A DNA stretch of 64,000 bases. Origin: Hygrocybe punicea (taxonomy: Eukaryota > Basidiomycota > Agaricomycetes > Agaricales > Hygrophoraceae). The notes beneath the pieces are model-generated. The model saw nothing but the letters and a program-made list of their open reading frames with translations, was not told the origin of the DNA and ran no database searches. The position numbers and the translations under genes were made by a program. Positions 23,480 through 34,430 of this stretch are shown one piece after another. Location: contig OY744462.1 of assembly GCA_963556145.1 (NCBI GenBank), positions 6,820,001 through 6,884,000 of the forward strand. Direction: 5' to 3'. Position 1 is the stretch's first letter, and each line of letters begins with the position of its first letter.

Positions 23480-24408
23480 GTGGTTGACGTTCCATACCCT
23501 GGAGATTTCCTCTACTGCATAATGGACCAGAGTCTTGTTTGACAAACCCTTTGTGAGTGATACAAGATTATCTCTTTCTCTCACATTGAGAGCATCCCTA
23601 CTCTGGGGACATTAATCTTCCATGCCCCTATCCCTGACAATGTTGATGGGACCAACCATCCCCCATTTGTTGCTTTGCAGGCCAACTACATTATTGGACA
23701 TACAACGATGAACCACTTGCTGAGGAAATTTGATCACACTGGTGTCCCTCACACCCTAAACAACGATGCCAATAGGTCTTCAACACCAGCATGGCATTTT
23801 GAGACATGGTCAATGTTCCAAAAAAACACCCATTTTTACTTTGGAATCTAATCCACATATTCAAGCAGCAGTGGATGATTTTCTTGGCACTGTCAAGAGG
23901 AAACTGGTCCCTGTTATAATTAAACCTTTGAAAAGGTATGCTCTGGTTTGCTGGTACAGGCAGCAATGGTGTGTTATTATTCCCTACTTTGAGAGATTCA
24001 TTATTTGAGCTATTTATTAGAGCATGGGGTTATGTGCAAAAGAAGATGAAAAAGCAACTTGATGCTTGGCCAAGTTTGGATTTTGATGGAGCCTTCTTCT
24101 CAGTTGCAGTGAAGGAAGGATTAAGTGACATCTTCCACCTTGACTTCAATGACAACCCAAAGATCCTTGCATGGATAGTTCCTCTTGGAGATTGGGAAGG
24201 TGCTCAGTTGCATTGCCCGCAACTCAATGTTTCTATTCTCATCTTGCCTGGTCAGGTTCTTGGAGGTCTGATGTGGGTCATAGCACATGCCAGCTCTCCC
24301 ATCCTTACAGGCAGACATGTTGTACTAACTTGCTTTTGTGACAAGTCAACCATGCAGTTTGGTGAATTGTTGAGGTCCCGTAGGTTGACCAGAATTTGTT
24401 CACATTGA
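23480..24408 (+). pseudogene. Remnant of a gene with a 2OG-oxygenase-like pattern
   Basis: Plus-strand pieces in shifting frames match a protein type I remember from Agaricomycetes. An N-terminal region has IPDNVDGTNHPPFVALQANY and TPAWHFETWSMFQK (23.6-23.8 kb). A C-terminal block at about 24088-24350 has AVKEGLSDIFHLDFND, PLGDWEGAQL, PGQVLG and IAHASSPILTGRHVVLTCF. The order HxD, distal His, then Arg (HLD ... AH ... GRHV) is that of Fe(II)/2-oxoglutarate-dependent oxygenases such as TET/JBP relatives. That functional reading is an inference. Several frameshifts and early stops (for example TGA at about 23560) make it non-functional unless introns are missed. Confidence 0.45.
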
Positions 24409-25092
24409 TAGGACATTTTATAATATTCATCATTGATTACATTGATTATAACACACACTGCTATTTAAATGTAATGAATACCCCTCCAAGTGTCACTAAG
24501 TACAACAATAGTACTGTGTAAAAACTCTGATAAGGTGACTTGCCAGTGAATATTGACTTTGGTGTTGCATGTGTTGGAAATTTTTTGTTACCTTGTTCAG
24601 TTTCAGTTTCTCAAAATGCTACCAATGCTCTCTCTGGCTGTATACTTCTACCTCTTGTCAATCCCACTACTGGAGTTGGTGTTGAGAGGCTTTTGGCCTA
24701 GCTTGCCTTCTCAGGTTGTTGTGAGTGGAAGGTGTGTGATTGATTGTACAGGCTTGTTGGTTTCACTGCATTTTCATTTACAGCGGTGACACCACAACCT
24801 AATTCATTTTATTGAACACAACACAGGGTGTGCCTTGTTCACGTCCCTTTTTGTTTGTGGTGGAAAGCTATCATAGGTGCGCTCCTTTGTAGTTTCATCA
24901 TCTGTACTAACTTTTGCATGTATCTAATATCACAGTGGCAACACTTCAATCACAGCTATAGAGGCTGTGTTAAGAGGCATGTGGCACTGCCTGTCTCCTC
25001 ACTTCATTGCTGATTGGAGTTTTCACAGGTAAGTTTTGTTGTAGCACCATTTTTACAAATGCTAATGGCACTTCTCGCTATAGCATTGCTGA
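24409..25092. other. No confident feature
   Basis: CpG-poor, T-rich sequence up to the poly(T) run that marks the LINE tail. A short protein-like stretch near 24.55-24.72 kb (plus strand) is too short to assign. Confidence 0.35.
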
Positions 25093-26096
25093 TTTTTTTT
25101 TTTTTTTTTTTTTTGTTTCCAATTTATGTCCATTGGGGAGAACCCTATGTAGGACCTTACATAGAAGGCAAGAATAGTAACTATAAAAGGGACCATCCCT
25201 TTCTGTGCCTCTGACTAACGGGTGCAACTTCAATGAGATAATCCCCCCGAAGCCCCAGTGCCTCCTAGCACTGTTTTACCTGCCTTGTCTGACTATGAGG
25301 GAGCCTATGCTGACTAGTAAGATGGGGGTATGAGTAGTCATCAGGTAAGTGCTTGGCCACAAGCGCAGGCATGCACAATAGGCTAACGCAGACAGAAGTG
25401 TAAGTAAATGAGAGAGTGGGTGTTTGGGGCATGGCCAGTGTTGTGTGGCTTGTGTGGAGATGTAATACATGTCAGGAGCGAGGCCTATTGTGGGCAAGCG
25501 TGTGTAGGTTGAGTGAGGCACTTGGGTTGGTGTGATGTGTGGATGTGATGGTGGGTGTCTGGGACACTGGTATTCAGGGTGTTTGTGGTGGTTGGGTTGT
25601 GTCTCGTGTCTGGAAGTGTAAAGAGGGGGATTAGTCAGGGATCAAAAGATTGGGTAGGTCACCAAAGGTAGAGTGAAATGACCAGTTCGTCCAATGTACT
25701 TCAGTAATTCCTTGATGCCTTCTTTGGTGTTAAGTAAGTATTTGAGTGAGTGGGTGTTGTGTCAGAGATCTAAGAAAAGTAGATGTCTTGGTTGGTCATA
25801 CATGGTGCAGTCGAAGATGTAGTGGTGGATATTTTCACTGGCAGCGTCACAGTTGGGGCAGGTGGGCAATGGGGATTTGTTGATTTTGTGGAGATAGAAA
25901 TTTAGTGGTATATGGCCTATGCGTAGCTGTGTCAGTGAACTACTTTGCATTCTGTTGAATAGTTGTGTTAGTTTAATGAAGTTCCATAGTGGGAAGGTTG
26001 GGTCCATGCAGCTAAATTGGACATAGTGGGGGGAGAGCATCCATTCTTCTTTCCATTGTTTTTCTACAGTTTTTTTGAAGGTGAGCTTGATTGCGG
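25093..26096 (-). mobile_element. 3' part of the Tad-like LINE, with poly(A) tail
   Basis: On the minus strand this is the end of LINE ORF2 and its 3' UTR. At 26040-25762 lies the post-RNase-H region (LTQLRIGHIPLNFYLHKI) followed by a zinc-knuckle-like Cys/His pattern (CPNCDAASENIHHYIFDC), as in Tad/I-clade LINEs. The reading frame ends near 25.65 kb. The run of 22 T at 25093-25114 is the poly(A) tail seen from the plus strand. This piece is continuous in frame with the LINE body at 41135-46650 once the 15-kb insertion at 26097-41134 is removed. Confidence 0.8.
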
Positions 26097-26881
26097 TGTA
26101 ATGGCAAGGTTGGGGTGGCTGCAGAATAAAGATCCTAACCTGGGGGGGTGTCAGCGTAAAAGTGACAAGGAATAGTTAGCAAGCTTCAGTAAGTGAAAAG
26201 AGACAAATGAGTAGAAAGCTGCCGAATAAAACTACTAATAACTATTGAAACCGGTCTAAGCCAATGAAGCCAACGATGTTGGGTATGGTGGGTCAGGTGT
26301 CAGGTGATGAGGGATGTAGGAATAAAGACGGTAGATCGACGGGGAGAGTGTTGAGGAAACCGACGAGTTATATGAGCAATGGATTTTACTGAGAGACTGA
26401 GTCTGAGTGAGGGGAAATGGGGGAACTGGTTTCTTATTTTGACACGGTGCTTGGGCACCATTTTTATACTACAAAAATCTCTATCTAGATTCAGACGAGA
26501 GTCCTCAGCCGATGAGAGAGAACAAAGAGGAATGAAAATGGGGAAATGAGAAGTGGGTTGCGAGGTGACAATGACAGGAAAATGGAGGGGAAAGCAAATA
26601 TCCAAGAAAACGATCTAAAGATTCATACATATCCCCGAAAGGATGAGGGGATGCATATATAAGGCAAGTCCGAAGTCAGGAATTGAGTCTGATGAGATCC
26701 ATCTGTGATAATTGGGATTCCGTGAGTTTAGGAGGTGGACCGACCTTGTATGTGAGCGGCAGTGCTAGTCAGTATGCATCGGGTTATGTCGGGTTCGAGT
26801 GTGGATTGCTAGAGATGTCGGGTTCGAGCGGATTCGTGAGATATTGAGTTTACAGCCTCAGAGGGCCGAGAGCCCTCTACA
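26097..26881 (-). repeat. LTR copy A (785 bp), left LTR of the Gypsy-derived block
   Basis: On the minus strand it begins TGTAGAGGGC and ends in TTACA, i.e. standard TG...CA ends. It matches 40477-41134 and 43518-44302 along its length. The base string next to its minus-strand start (AGAAGACCCAAGGAGA, 26882-26897) is purine-rich like a polypurine tract, so this is the 3' LTR of a minus-oriented element. The flank is GCGG (26093-26096). Confidence 0.85.
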
Positions 26882-28700
26882 TCTCCTTGGGTCTTCTAAT
26901 AGAGACCATCTGTGGTTGACAATATGGGGTTTCCAAATGTGGGGCGCGAGTGTGGCTAATCACGTGAGTGGCCAAACAACGGCAAGGTAAAAAAAATATA
27001 AAAAAATGTCTTCGTTGATCCGTCTTTTCTAACTTCACTCCAAAACTCCCACCTCAACTTATGCAATGGCCAGCCACTATGACGTCTACCTCGCATTCCT
27101 CAGAAGCATGGATGCAGAGATGCGGATGGATTACCAGGACACTGTCGACCGAATCGCCATGTTCCACAACGATGGGTATGTGGGGATGATCGAAGGAAAC
27201 GAAGGCCCAGCCTGGCAGTCATTGATCGGCTGCAGGAAAGTCATGGTGAGTTCTCTATCCAGAGAGGAGATTCTGCACGACTAATACCATCCATCAGTGG
27301 GCATATAACGGTATCATGGCTGAACTCAAAACCACGGGCAAAGAGATAGTAATGCCCCCTTTATGGGAAGATTGGCAGGCGTATGTGGATGCACTAGAAG
27401 AGTGGTTGACTGAGACCACTGAGCGGGCTAGACAGGAGGAGGAAGACGCGAAACGGCGGGCAAACGAGGAGGCGGCTGCATGGGAAGAGGAAAGAAGACA
27501 GTTGGTGGAGGCACAGGCATGGGCAGAGGCAGAGAAAAGGTGAATGGTGGCAGAAGAAAGGTGGGAGAGGCTTAGGATAAGCAGGAAACGCAGCAGTGGA
27601 TGCAGGAGGCGGACCGGGTTGAGAGGGAGGCAGCCGCGTATTGACTGCAGATCAGTGAGGAGCGGCGAGCTCAAGCAAACCTCGCAAACACATCAGTCAC
27701 AGGTGATCCAGAGACTAGGCCAATTCCAGAGGGCGAAGTCGCAGTCGGATCAGAAGAAGGCCCCATTGACTCGCAACCAGAGGAACCGGCCGATGTAGGT
27801 GACATAGATATGCTGGGAGTAGAGATCGAAGACTTGGCTGGTACAATGGTGAGTTCCCTTGTCAGTTTATTTGTCCTTTAATTACTGAGCTTCGTAACAG
27901 TTCACTGGGCTGTTTTCTTTGCAGGCATGCACCAACTGCATCAAGGCTCAAGAGGTGTGTCGAGGTGTGACAGGATACGTGTGCGAATGATGCTGCAAGC
28001 TGAAGAAGAGGTGCACCAACGTGACGCATCAGACGGGTGGGGGACGACGCAAGACGGACACCGGTAAGGGAAAAGTAGTGATGCCGAAGTTCGGTTCGGT
28101 TCGGTTTTTTCGGTTTTTTTGCAAAACCTGAACCGAAACCGCCGGTTTGGTTCAGCAAAATGCCGAACTGAAACTGAAACCGCTTCGAACCGTTTTTTAG
28201 CGTTCGGTTCGCGTTCAAACCCGGTTCAAACGCCGAACCGATTTGATTTAAAGCTTCTCCTACCTGTCAGCTTCATTTTGATCCCCTGACCATCCAAAAC
28301 GGTCAAGTATTGAGTGAGTTATGATTAAAATAACTTTTATTCACAATGGGAGGACATCCATAACATATCTTTTATTCGGATATAGTTTCCCCCATGTTGG
28401 GACGAGATTCCAACACTGCAAAGACCCCAGAAAAACATTTGAACTCCCCACCCTAAACGGGGTACAGATATAATACAGAGATGTGATATCTATTGGAGGG
28501 GGTCGACCCCCTGAATAGACTACAAAAACTATTTTCAAGGTCCGACCTCCTGAAGTGGGCTATGCCGATCACTGGCATGTCATCTATTGGTTCCATCAAC
28601 GATCCCAAACTGATATAAGCAAAGCGGTTCCAACCCCGACTGGCACCCTGTTTATTGCCCAGAATATTTTTATTGTTACAGATGTCCTCCCAATATATAG

Positions 28701-29027
28701 ATTGTGATTTTAAAAAATGAAAATAGCATTATAAGTAAAATAGGTAAGATTACCAAATTATTTGAGTACATTACCCTCATCAAAAGGTAATGGGTTCTCT
28801 GTTAACATTAATTAATATAATCAATATCCACTCACCTATTGGACCAACTTGGAATTTCTGCATAATTGGTTACAAATTGAAGTCAGTTTAATGAGTGACC
28901 AGATATTGGTTAAATTAACTAATCTTAGCAGAGGACCAATTATCATTTAGTGTGGGCAATGTACTCAAATAATTTGGTAATTTTATCTATTTTATTTATA
29001 ATGTTATTGCCATTTTTAAAATCCAAT
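28701..29027. mobile_element. MITE of 327 bp, 8-bp target duplication
   Basis: Inverted arms start ATTGTGATTTTAAAAA (left) and ATTGGATTTTAAAAATGG (right, reversed) and match imperfectly for about 80 bp, including CCAAATTATTTGAGTACATT. The flanks are a perfect ATATATAG duplication at 28693-28700 and 29028-29035. There is no coding capacity and the element is AT-rich. It entered the larger TIR element after that element's ends had formed. Confidence 0.85.
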
Positions 29028-29035
29028 ATATATAG

Positions 29036-30149
29036 AGTATACGCTGGGGTCGGCCTAGGCCTTGGTTACCTTGCCGGTGACCCCTCGTTGCAGTAACCGG
29101 GGGTCACCAGCGCAAAACACGCCATACACAGGTGTAAGCAACGGCAGCTGCGTGGAGATTGGAAATATTCAAACTCCGCCGCCATTCAACCTGTCAGTGC
29201 AAACCTTCGTGTTCACATTGTTGCCCCCCCTGCCGTCGCCTCTCAACGTCTCCCCCTCGCTCGTGCAACACACAAGCAGCATGATGCGCCAGTGAGCTGC
29301 TGGCCAGCGTTCATGCCATTTCAGTACACTACAGCCCTCTAATACACCGGCCTGAGCCCCCTCTCTCACATCTTTCAAGTTTCAACATTCGCCCCCCCCC
29401 CCACCCCCCTTTCACCCTTGCAGCGCATCGGCACCCCCTTGGATCTGAGTGATCGCATCTCCAACCAGGTCCCTGTATCCGCCAACACCTTCCGAGCAGC
29501 ATCGTTGGCCGAAATCGATCCACTTTTGGCCACACGGAACGCACCTCTCAATCGGTGAGTGTCTCCTTCCACATTCCGGCCCTTTTTTTGACGGTAAAAA
29601 ATGGTTCGCCACCTTTCTTCACCCAGCCGCATCGTTGACTGAGTTCATTGTGTCCATTCGGGGAACCTGCCCTTCGCGGAACGCATCACTCAATCGGTGA
29701 GTGTCCCGTTTCGACATCAAGCCACCATCCGGCCCTTTTTTGATGGTAAAAAATCACCTTTAAAAAGATGGCCAGTGGCCCCCCTCACACGTCCCTCCCA
29801 GCCTCTCTGCCCCATGCCCGCTTCCAGTGAAGCTACAACTTGCCATTATCAAAGTTCGCAAGCCGTTGCCTTCATTTCTTGCGGTGGTTGCTGACTCCTC
29901 CCTTTTTCAGCACTTTCTGGCCGCTACTTGTTTTTCCACCTGGAACTACACCCCCTCCCTCTCGACATTACCTTGGCCCACTTCACAGCCGACGCTCACT
30001 GCTCCCTGCTCACGTTCGGCCGTTTGTTGAGGCTCCCGTATCATTTGTTCGTTTTATTCATTTGATTCACCTCTTTGTTTTTTTAAATCTCACCTTTCTC
30101 ACCCAGCCGCATCGTTGACCGAGTCGTAGTGTCAATTCGGGGAATCTCA
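29036..30149 (+). promoter_or_regulatory. Leader region of the recombinase gene with internal direct repeats
   Basis: Pieces recur in the same orientation. CGGAACGCA-C-CTCAATCGG occurs at 29535 and 29677, with GGCCCTTTTTT-GA-GGTAAAAAAT after each. CACCCAGCCGCATCGTTGAC occurs at about 29621 and 30101. The repeats lie directly upstream of the recombinase start and may be promoter or transposase-binding repeats. A gene in this stretch is not supported. Confidence 0.4.
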
Positions 30150-33100
30150 ATGCTAGCTGACGCCTCTAAGCCACCACAAGTCCCCGTATGGTGTCCACCA
30201 TCACCCCTCGCGCATAAACGGCGCCGTCTTGATGCCCCGATAGGCCAAGATGGTGTTAGAGACACCATTGACCTGTTCTCGCCTTCACCAATCCCGTTAC
30301 CGCCTATTTTGGATGACAGCCCCATGGAGGCACCTAAGACCAGTACACCGAGACCTGCCCAATCACATCATGAAGCGGTGGCATGTCTCGCTTCCAACAT
30401 CTCACCGCGCACACAGCGGTCAATGGACATCCTTGAGAATGATTCTCACCGCCTGCGCCTCGAGATGGTTCAGCAGGAGCAGAATGGAAAACAGACGAAG
30501 AAGACCTACGATAGACACCTCAAAAGCTACCAGGATTGGTGGGAGCATACACAAGCGGAGATTGCTGCTGAGGACTCCACGCGAGTCCCTATACCCGCTT
30601 TTCCTGTCACAGCTACAAAAGTCACACTCTTCCTCCAACATGAATCCACACGAGCAAAAGTAGGCATGCACCCACCACACTTGTGCTAGGACAGAATTTT
30701 TTTTTGCCACCCAGCGAAAGCGTGGCAGTGATGAGACAATTGCCGGTTCCTCGGTTGGTGTATCGCACATCAAGGGAGTCGTGTCGGCACTCAAATTCCA
30801 TCGGTTTCATCATCAGCATGAATACAAGAGTGACGAATCGGCTCAGATCAGCTTGCGCACAGACAGTCGCATCACAGCATTTGAGAAGGCTGTGCAGCAC
30901 AATGAGCCCAAGCGTGCTGATGAGGCTCAGATCCTCAAGGCAGCAGGGAGCTCGTCTGGTTCGTGCTCTTGGACTTGCAAGGATTTCGGTCACTGACGTG
31001 CGTGCACTTGCAGACACGTACACTATCGATGAGCTCAAAAACTGCTCAATCTGGTGCCTTACCAGCAAAGCCAGTAGCGCCAAGTGCCTATTCATTGCTA
31101 CCCGGGACCGTGCGATGATGCTGCTATCAAGTCAGACAGCGTTTCGGGGTGAGAGTGCCTGGATGCTGCTCTGGTCGGACCTTTTCCAGACCAGCATCCC
31201 GTTTGATGAAATTGCACCTGGTTGCCGTGTCCTGGTGAGTCTCACCTCTGTATTCTCTTCCAGCTGAGAAGATGACCCCGTCATGTTCACTCAGGCTTTG
31301 GCGGCACTGGCCGATAATGCAAAGCACAACCAAACCGGGCGAGTAGATGAGCACGGTGCCCTCCGTCACCGTGTAACTGAGCTCTGTGGGGTTGGCGCAT
31401 TGGCGCTCCTCTTCTTCACGCATTTTCATGTTCTTTGCAAACCTGTTCCCGAATTTGCCCCAAAATTTGATGTGCCCCAGTGTGGGCAATATGGGGAGCG
31501 CTTGTGGTATCAGTACCATGTCTTTTGGCCCACGCGAAAGTCTCCATCGTCCCGCTTGACCTATGAGAGTGAGTGCTTGTTTAAATGATGCAGTGACACA
31601 TGATTTACTGTCCTTCACAGACCATCGTGACCGTGTCAACACCATCCACACTGCCGTTGGTATCTCCATCTCAAAATCCACACATGCTACCCGTCCCTTT
31701 TTGGCGCAGACTGCCTGTGTGCATGGTGCCAGCATTGATGGCACCAAAGCGCTTGGTGGATGGAGTGATAGCACAGGGTCCTTCCGCCCATGCTATGATC
31801 GAGCCCTACCTGTTGATGCGATGCTTGGTGCGGCTATGTTCAATGCACGCAAGCCTGAGTCCTTCCGCCTCCTTCGTGATGCTCTCGGTGAGTTATTTCA
31901 TTGGCTTGCTAAGCTTCTGGGTACTGACATGTCGGCTGCCAACCAGAACCCCCCGAAACTCTCACGAAGGAGATCTTTCCATGGGTTGAGCAGAAGCAAG
32001 CTGCCCTGGAGGCTTGGTCTGCCGCAAACCCGAGTGCCCGAGACTACGCTCTCAAAAATTTCCTCAGCTTACTCCTGTGGTTCCGTTGAGTCATCTTGCA
32101 GGACATGGCCATCCTGTTGTTGTCATATCCAACAGCACCTATCTTACAATATGCACCGTTCAACAACCCTACCTTCGTTTCCTTCGCGCACAGCTCCAGC
32201 GCAGTCATCACAAGCGCTGAGGAAAGTGCTCGTGTTGCTTTGGAGAACCTGCCTGACAAGTATGCCCATACCTTTCGAGGCCTTGTCCAAGGTGCCACAC
32301 TGGAGCAACAGCGTGCTTCAGCCCAGTTTGCCACGCAGCTGGAATCCTTGACCCGGTCTGTTGAAGCAATCAAGGCATTGCTTGATATGCAAATGAGTTC
32401 AAAGAAGTCACGGCATCGTGCAGGAAAAACCGGTGAGCTGACACTTCACTTTGGGCCTCGTCTGCCAGCGGTTTATTAACAAATGCTTCAGTCCTCTCCC
32501 CTCCGGTGTTGCAGGCTTCAGCCGAACCACCACAAAGCTTGCCGGCTGCCATCACAAACCCACCACCTCCACCGCTGCCTCCAGGCCAATTGCCTACGTT
32601 AACAATCAACATCACAAACTCACCATATGGACTCAACATCTCTCCCCTGCTACCGTCAGCCCTAGCTGCTCCACCCCTCAGCGCCCCTCAACAGGCCCCA
32701 GCTGGCCGCTCCTCACCCCCCATGCCTCTCTCACCCATGCCACCTTTCACCAATGACCACATTGCTGATTTGCAACGTACCAGGTGGAATGATCTCGTCA
32801 AAGCCTACCTGGAGTCCTCCCTGCGCAAACACAGCTGGGAGTGGCGGGCAGAGGACTGGCTACCACACTACATATATCCCGAGGTCACGAGCATTTCCAC
32901 CATCTGGGAGGAGTGGACCAATGGTGTCGATGGCTATCTCTCGACACGCCAGCTCGAGGAGCGGTGGGGAGCAAAATGGAGGTGGAATCTTCCCAACCTG
33001 AAGACACCTCATGCCCGCCGCAAGAAGGTGATACAGCTGGTCCAGGAGCTGTCAAGCCGACACTGCTGGGACACCAAGCTTGCTCTCCGCTTCCTGCGTG

Positions 33101-33207
33101 AGAAGTATGAGCCCAACCTTTCTGCTCGGAAGTTCTGTGAATACTTACAAAAGAAAAATGGGACAGGGTGGCAGGATGTAATGGCCGCCGCTGGAGCATA
33201 CACTTAA
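30150..33207 (+). pseudogene. Crypton-type tyrosine recombinase with GCR1_C domain
   Basis: Seven exons (30150-30659, 30715-30958, 31014-31234, 31295-31568, 31621-31887, 31947-32432, 32492-33207) give 906 codons in consistent phase with one internal TGA at codon 553 (32087-32089). Tyrosine recombinases cut and join DNA through a covalent tyrosine. Visible: a core-binding-like helical part (KKTYDRHLKSYQDWWE, about residue 118 on), then catalytic Arg296 (FRGESA), His438 and Arg441 (HATR), Trp464 (LGGW) and the nucleophile Tyr475 (CYDRA). A Pro-rich linker follows. The C-terminal domain (about 796-870, TSISTIWEEWTNG ... RWGAKWRW) is GCR1_C-like, the DNA-binding domain typical of fungal Cryptons. 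The TGA would fit a decayed CGA; otherwise the gene is remarkably intact. Translation after the TGA could restart at 32105. Confidence 0.82.
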
Positions 33208-34430
33208 GAAAAACATGCCTAACTAGCAAATTTCTTCCTCTTAAGTATCATATAATGAATACATATGGCATTCGAGAGTTAAAGCTTCTGAAGGATGAGT
33301 GTTGAAGAATTTATTGTAATTGTTCCTTAGGAGAAGCCGTTCCTTCCATTTTTAAGCCACAGAAAGCTTTGCCCACCCAAAGCAATTCTTGTTTGTGTCC
33401 CACTCCCAGGTGATTGCATTTGCATTTACAGTGAAATCCTCAATATACAGAGTTGAAGTCTCAAGGTAACCGGCCCATTTGCGCAAGCGTGAGAACATGC
33501 TTACATCATCGGTAAACGGCAGTAAACCGGTGGCCACCAGACCTTTGGGACATATATATTGTGAGTAAAAGTTGTTTTAATCATAACTCACTCAATACTT
33601 GACCGTTTTGGATGATCAGGGGATCAAAATGACGGGAAGAACCGTATCTATCGGTTCGCGGTTCAAACCGGGTTCAAACGCGGTTCAGAACCGCTCAAAA
33701 CCACAGAACTGCAAACCGAACCATCGGTTTCGGTTCAGCATTTGGCTGAACTGAACCGGGTTTTTCGGTTCGGTTTGCGGTTCAAACCGGGTTTGGACTG
33801 GTTCTGAACCAAACTTCGGCATCACTAGGGAAAAGAGGTGGCGGGTGGTACGAGGAAACCACTCATGTTTATGACTAAACCGATCTGGACAAGGCCCACT
33901 TGGGCATCAATGAGTAAGCGGCGAGTTGAAGAGGTGGAGTTGGAATCGGAGGAGGAGGAGGAGGAGATGGATGGGGAGTGGCCAACAAAAAGGCATAGGG
34001 TGGATTCTGGAGCCAACCCATTCGATGGGGCAATAGAAAGTTTTGGGAGTGTTTCTGCATGACTCGCGGTGCTGATGGAGGAGTTGGGGGCCCTGGGTGC
34101 TCAGGTAAATAAGCATCTAATCCAGTTTGGCCAGCAGTTCAACAGGCTTCGTGTGGATCACGAGCAGGTATCGGTGATGTTGGTGGCGATGAAACGCGAT
34201 TTCGAGACCAGCCACCTCTAAAAAAACATGTCCGTGTAAAATAAAATAAATATATCCTGTGTATATCAAAAAATGTATATCCTGTGTATATCAAAAAGAC
34301 ATATCAGCTTGTTCACCCAGCTAAGGAAAGCCGATGGCTCCTGAAGACATGGGACCATTTGCATCATTTGTCGTATCGTCAGAAAAGGAAGAAAAGTTAA
34401 ATATAGAAATATAAAATGGATAAAATAAAA

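Larger units (their letters stand above)
28076..33827. mobile_element. 5.75-kb TIR element carrying a Crypton-like recombinase
   Basis: Ends are TAGTGATGCCGAAGTTCGG and its inverted form, and inverted similarity extends about 260 bp inward (28076-28345 against 33553-33827), including arrays of GGTTC/GAACC and CGGTT words. It is flanked by an 8-bp duplication GGGAAAAG (28068-28075 and 33828-33835). Excision restores the host accessory gene frame. TAGTG ends with an 8-bp duplication are typical of hAT elements, but the only recognisable long gene inside is a tyrosine recombinase (30150-33207). A small minus-strand frame at 33537-33352 is unassigned. A MITE (28701-29027) is nested within. Confidence 0.8.
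27066..34221 (+). pseudogene. Antisense accessory gene of the Gypsy element, split by a transposon
   Basis: Read opposite to the integrase. Exons 27066-27245, 27298-27848 and 27925-28075, continuing at 33836-34221 after the TIR element. The first exons encode a helical, Glu/Arg/Ala-rich region (EERRQLVEAQAWAEAEKR). Exon 3 encodes a Cys-rich knuckle (ACTNCIKAQEVC ... CCKLKKRC). The part right of the insertion is acidic (EEEEEEMDGE) and ends in a coiled coil. Removing the element and one target duplication restores the frame exactly. Four TGA codons (27541, 27642, 27988, 34060) and one frame change near 27.6 kb inactivate it; all four fit former CGA codons. I believe similar zinc-knuckle genes sit on the reverse strand of mushroom Gypsy elements, but that is from memory. 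Confidence 0.6.

Noticed and set aside
26300..26605. Similar open frame found in all three LTR copies (also 40427-40858 and 43689-44078)
   Set aside because: It lies inside the LTR and its conservation is explained by the copies being recent relatives; no domain is visible.
32087..32089. In-frame TGA of the recombinase read as selenocysteine or programmed readthrough
   Set aside because: No structured element is visible nearby, fungi generally lack selenocysteine, and CGA decay explains it and the other TGA codons in the area.
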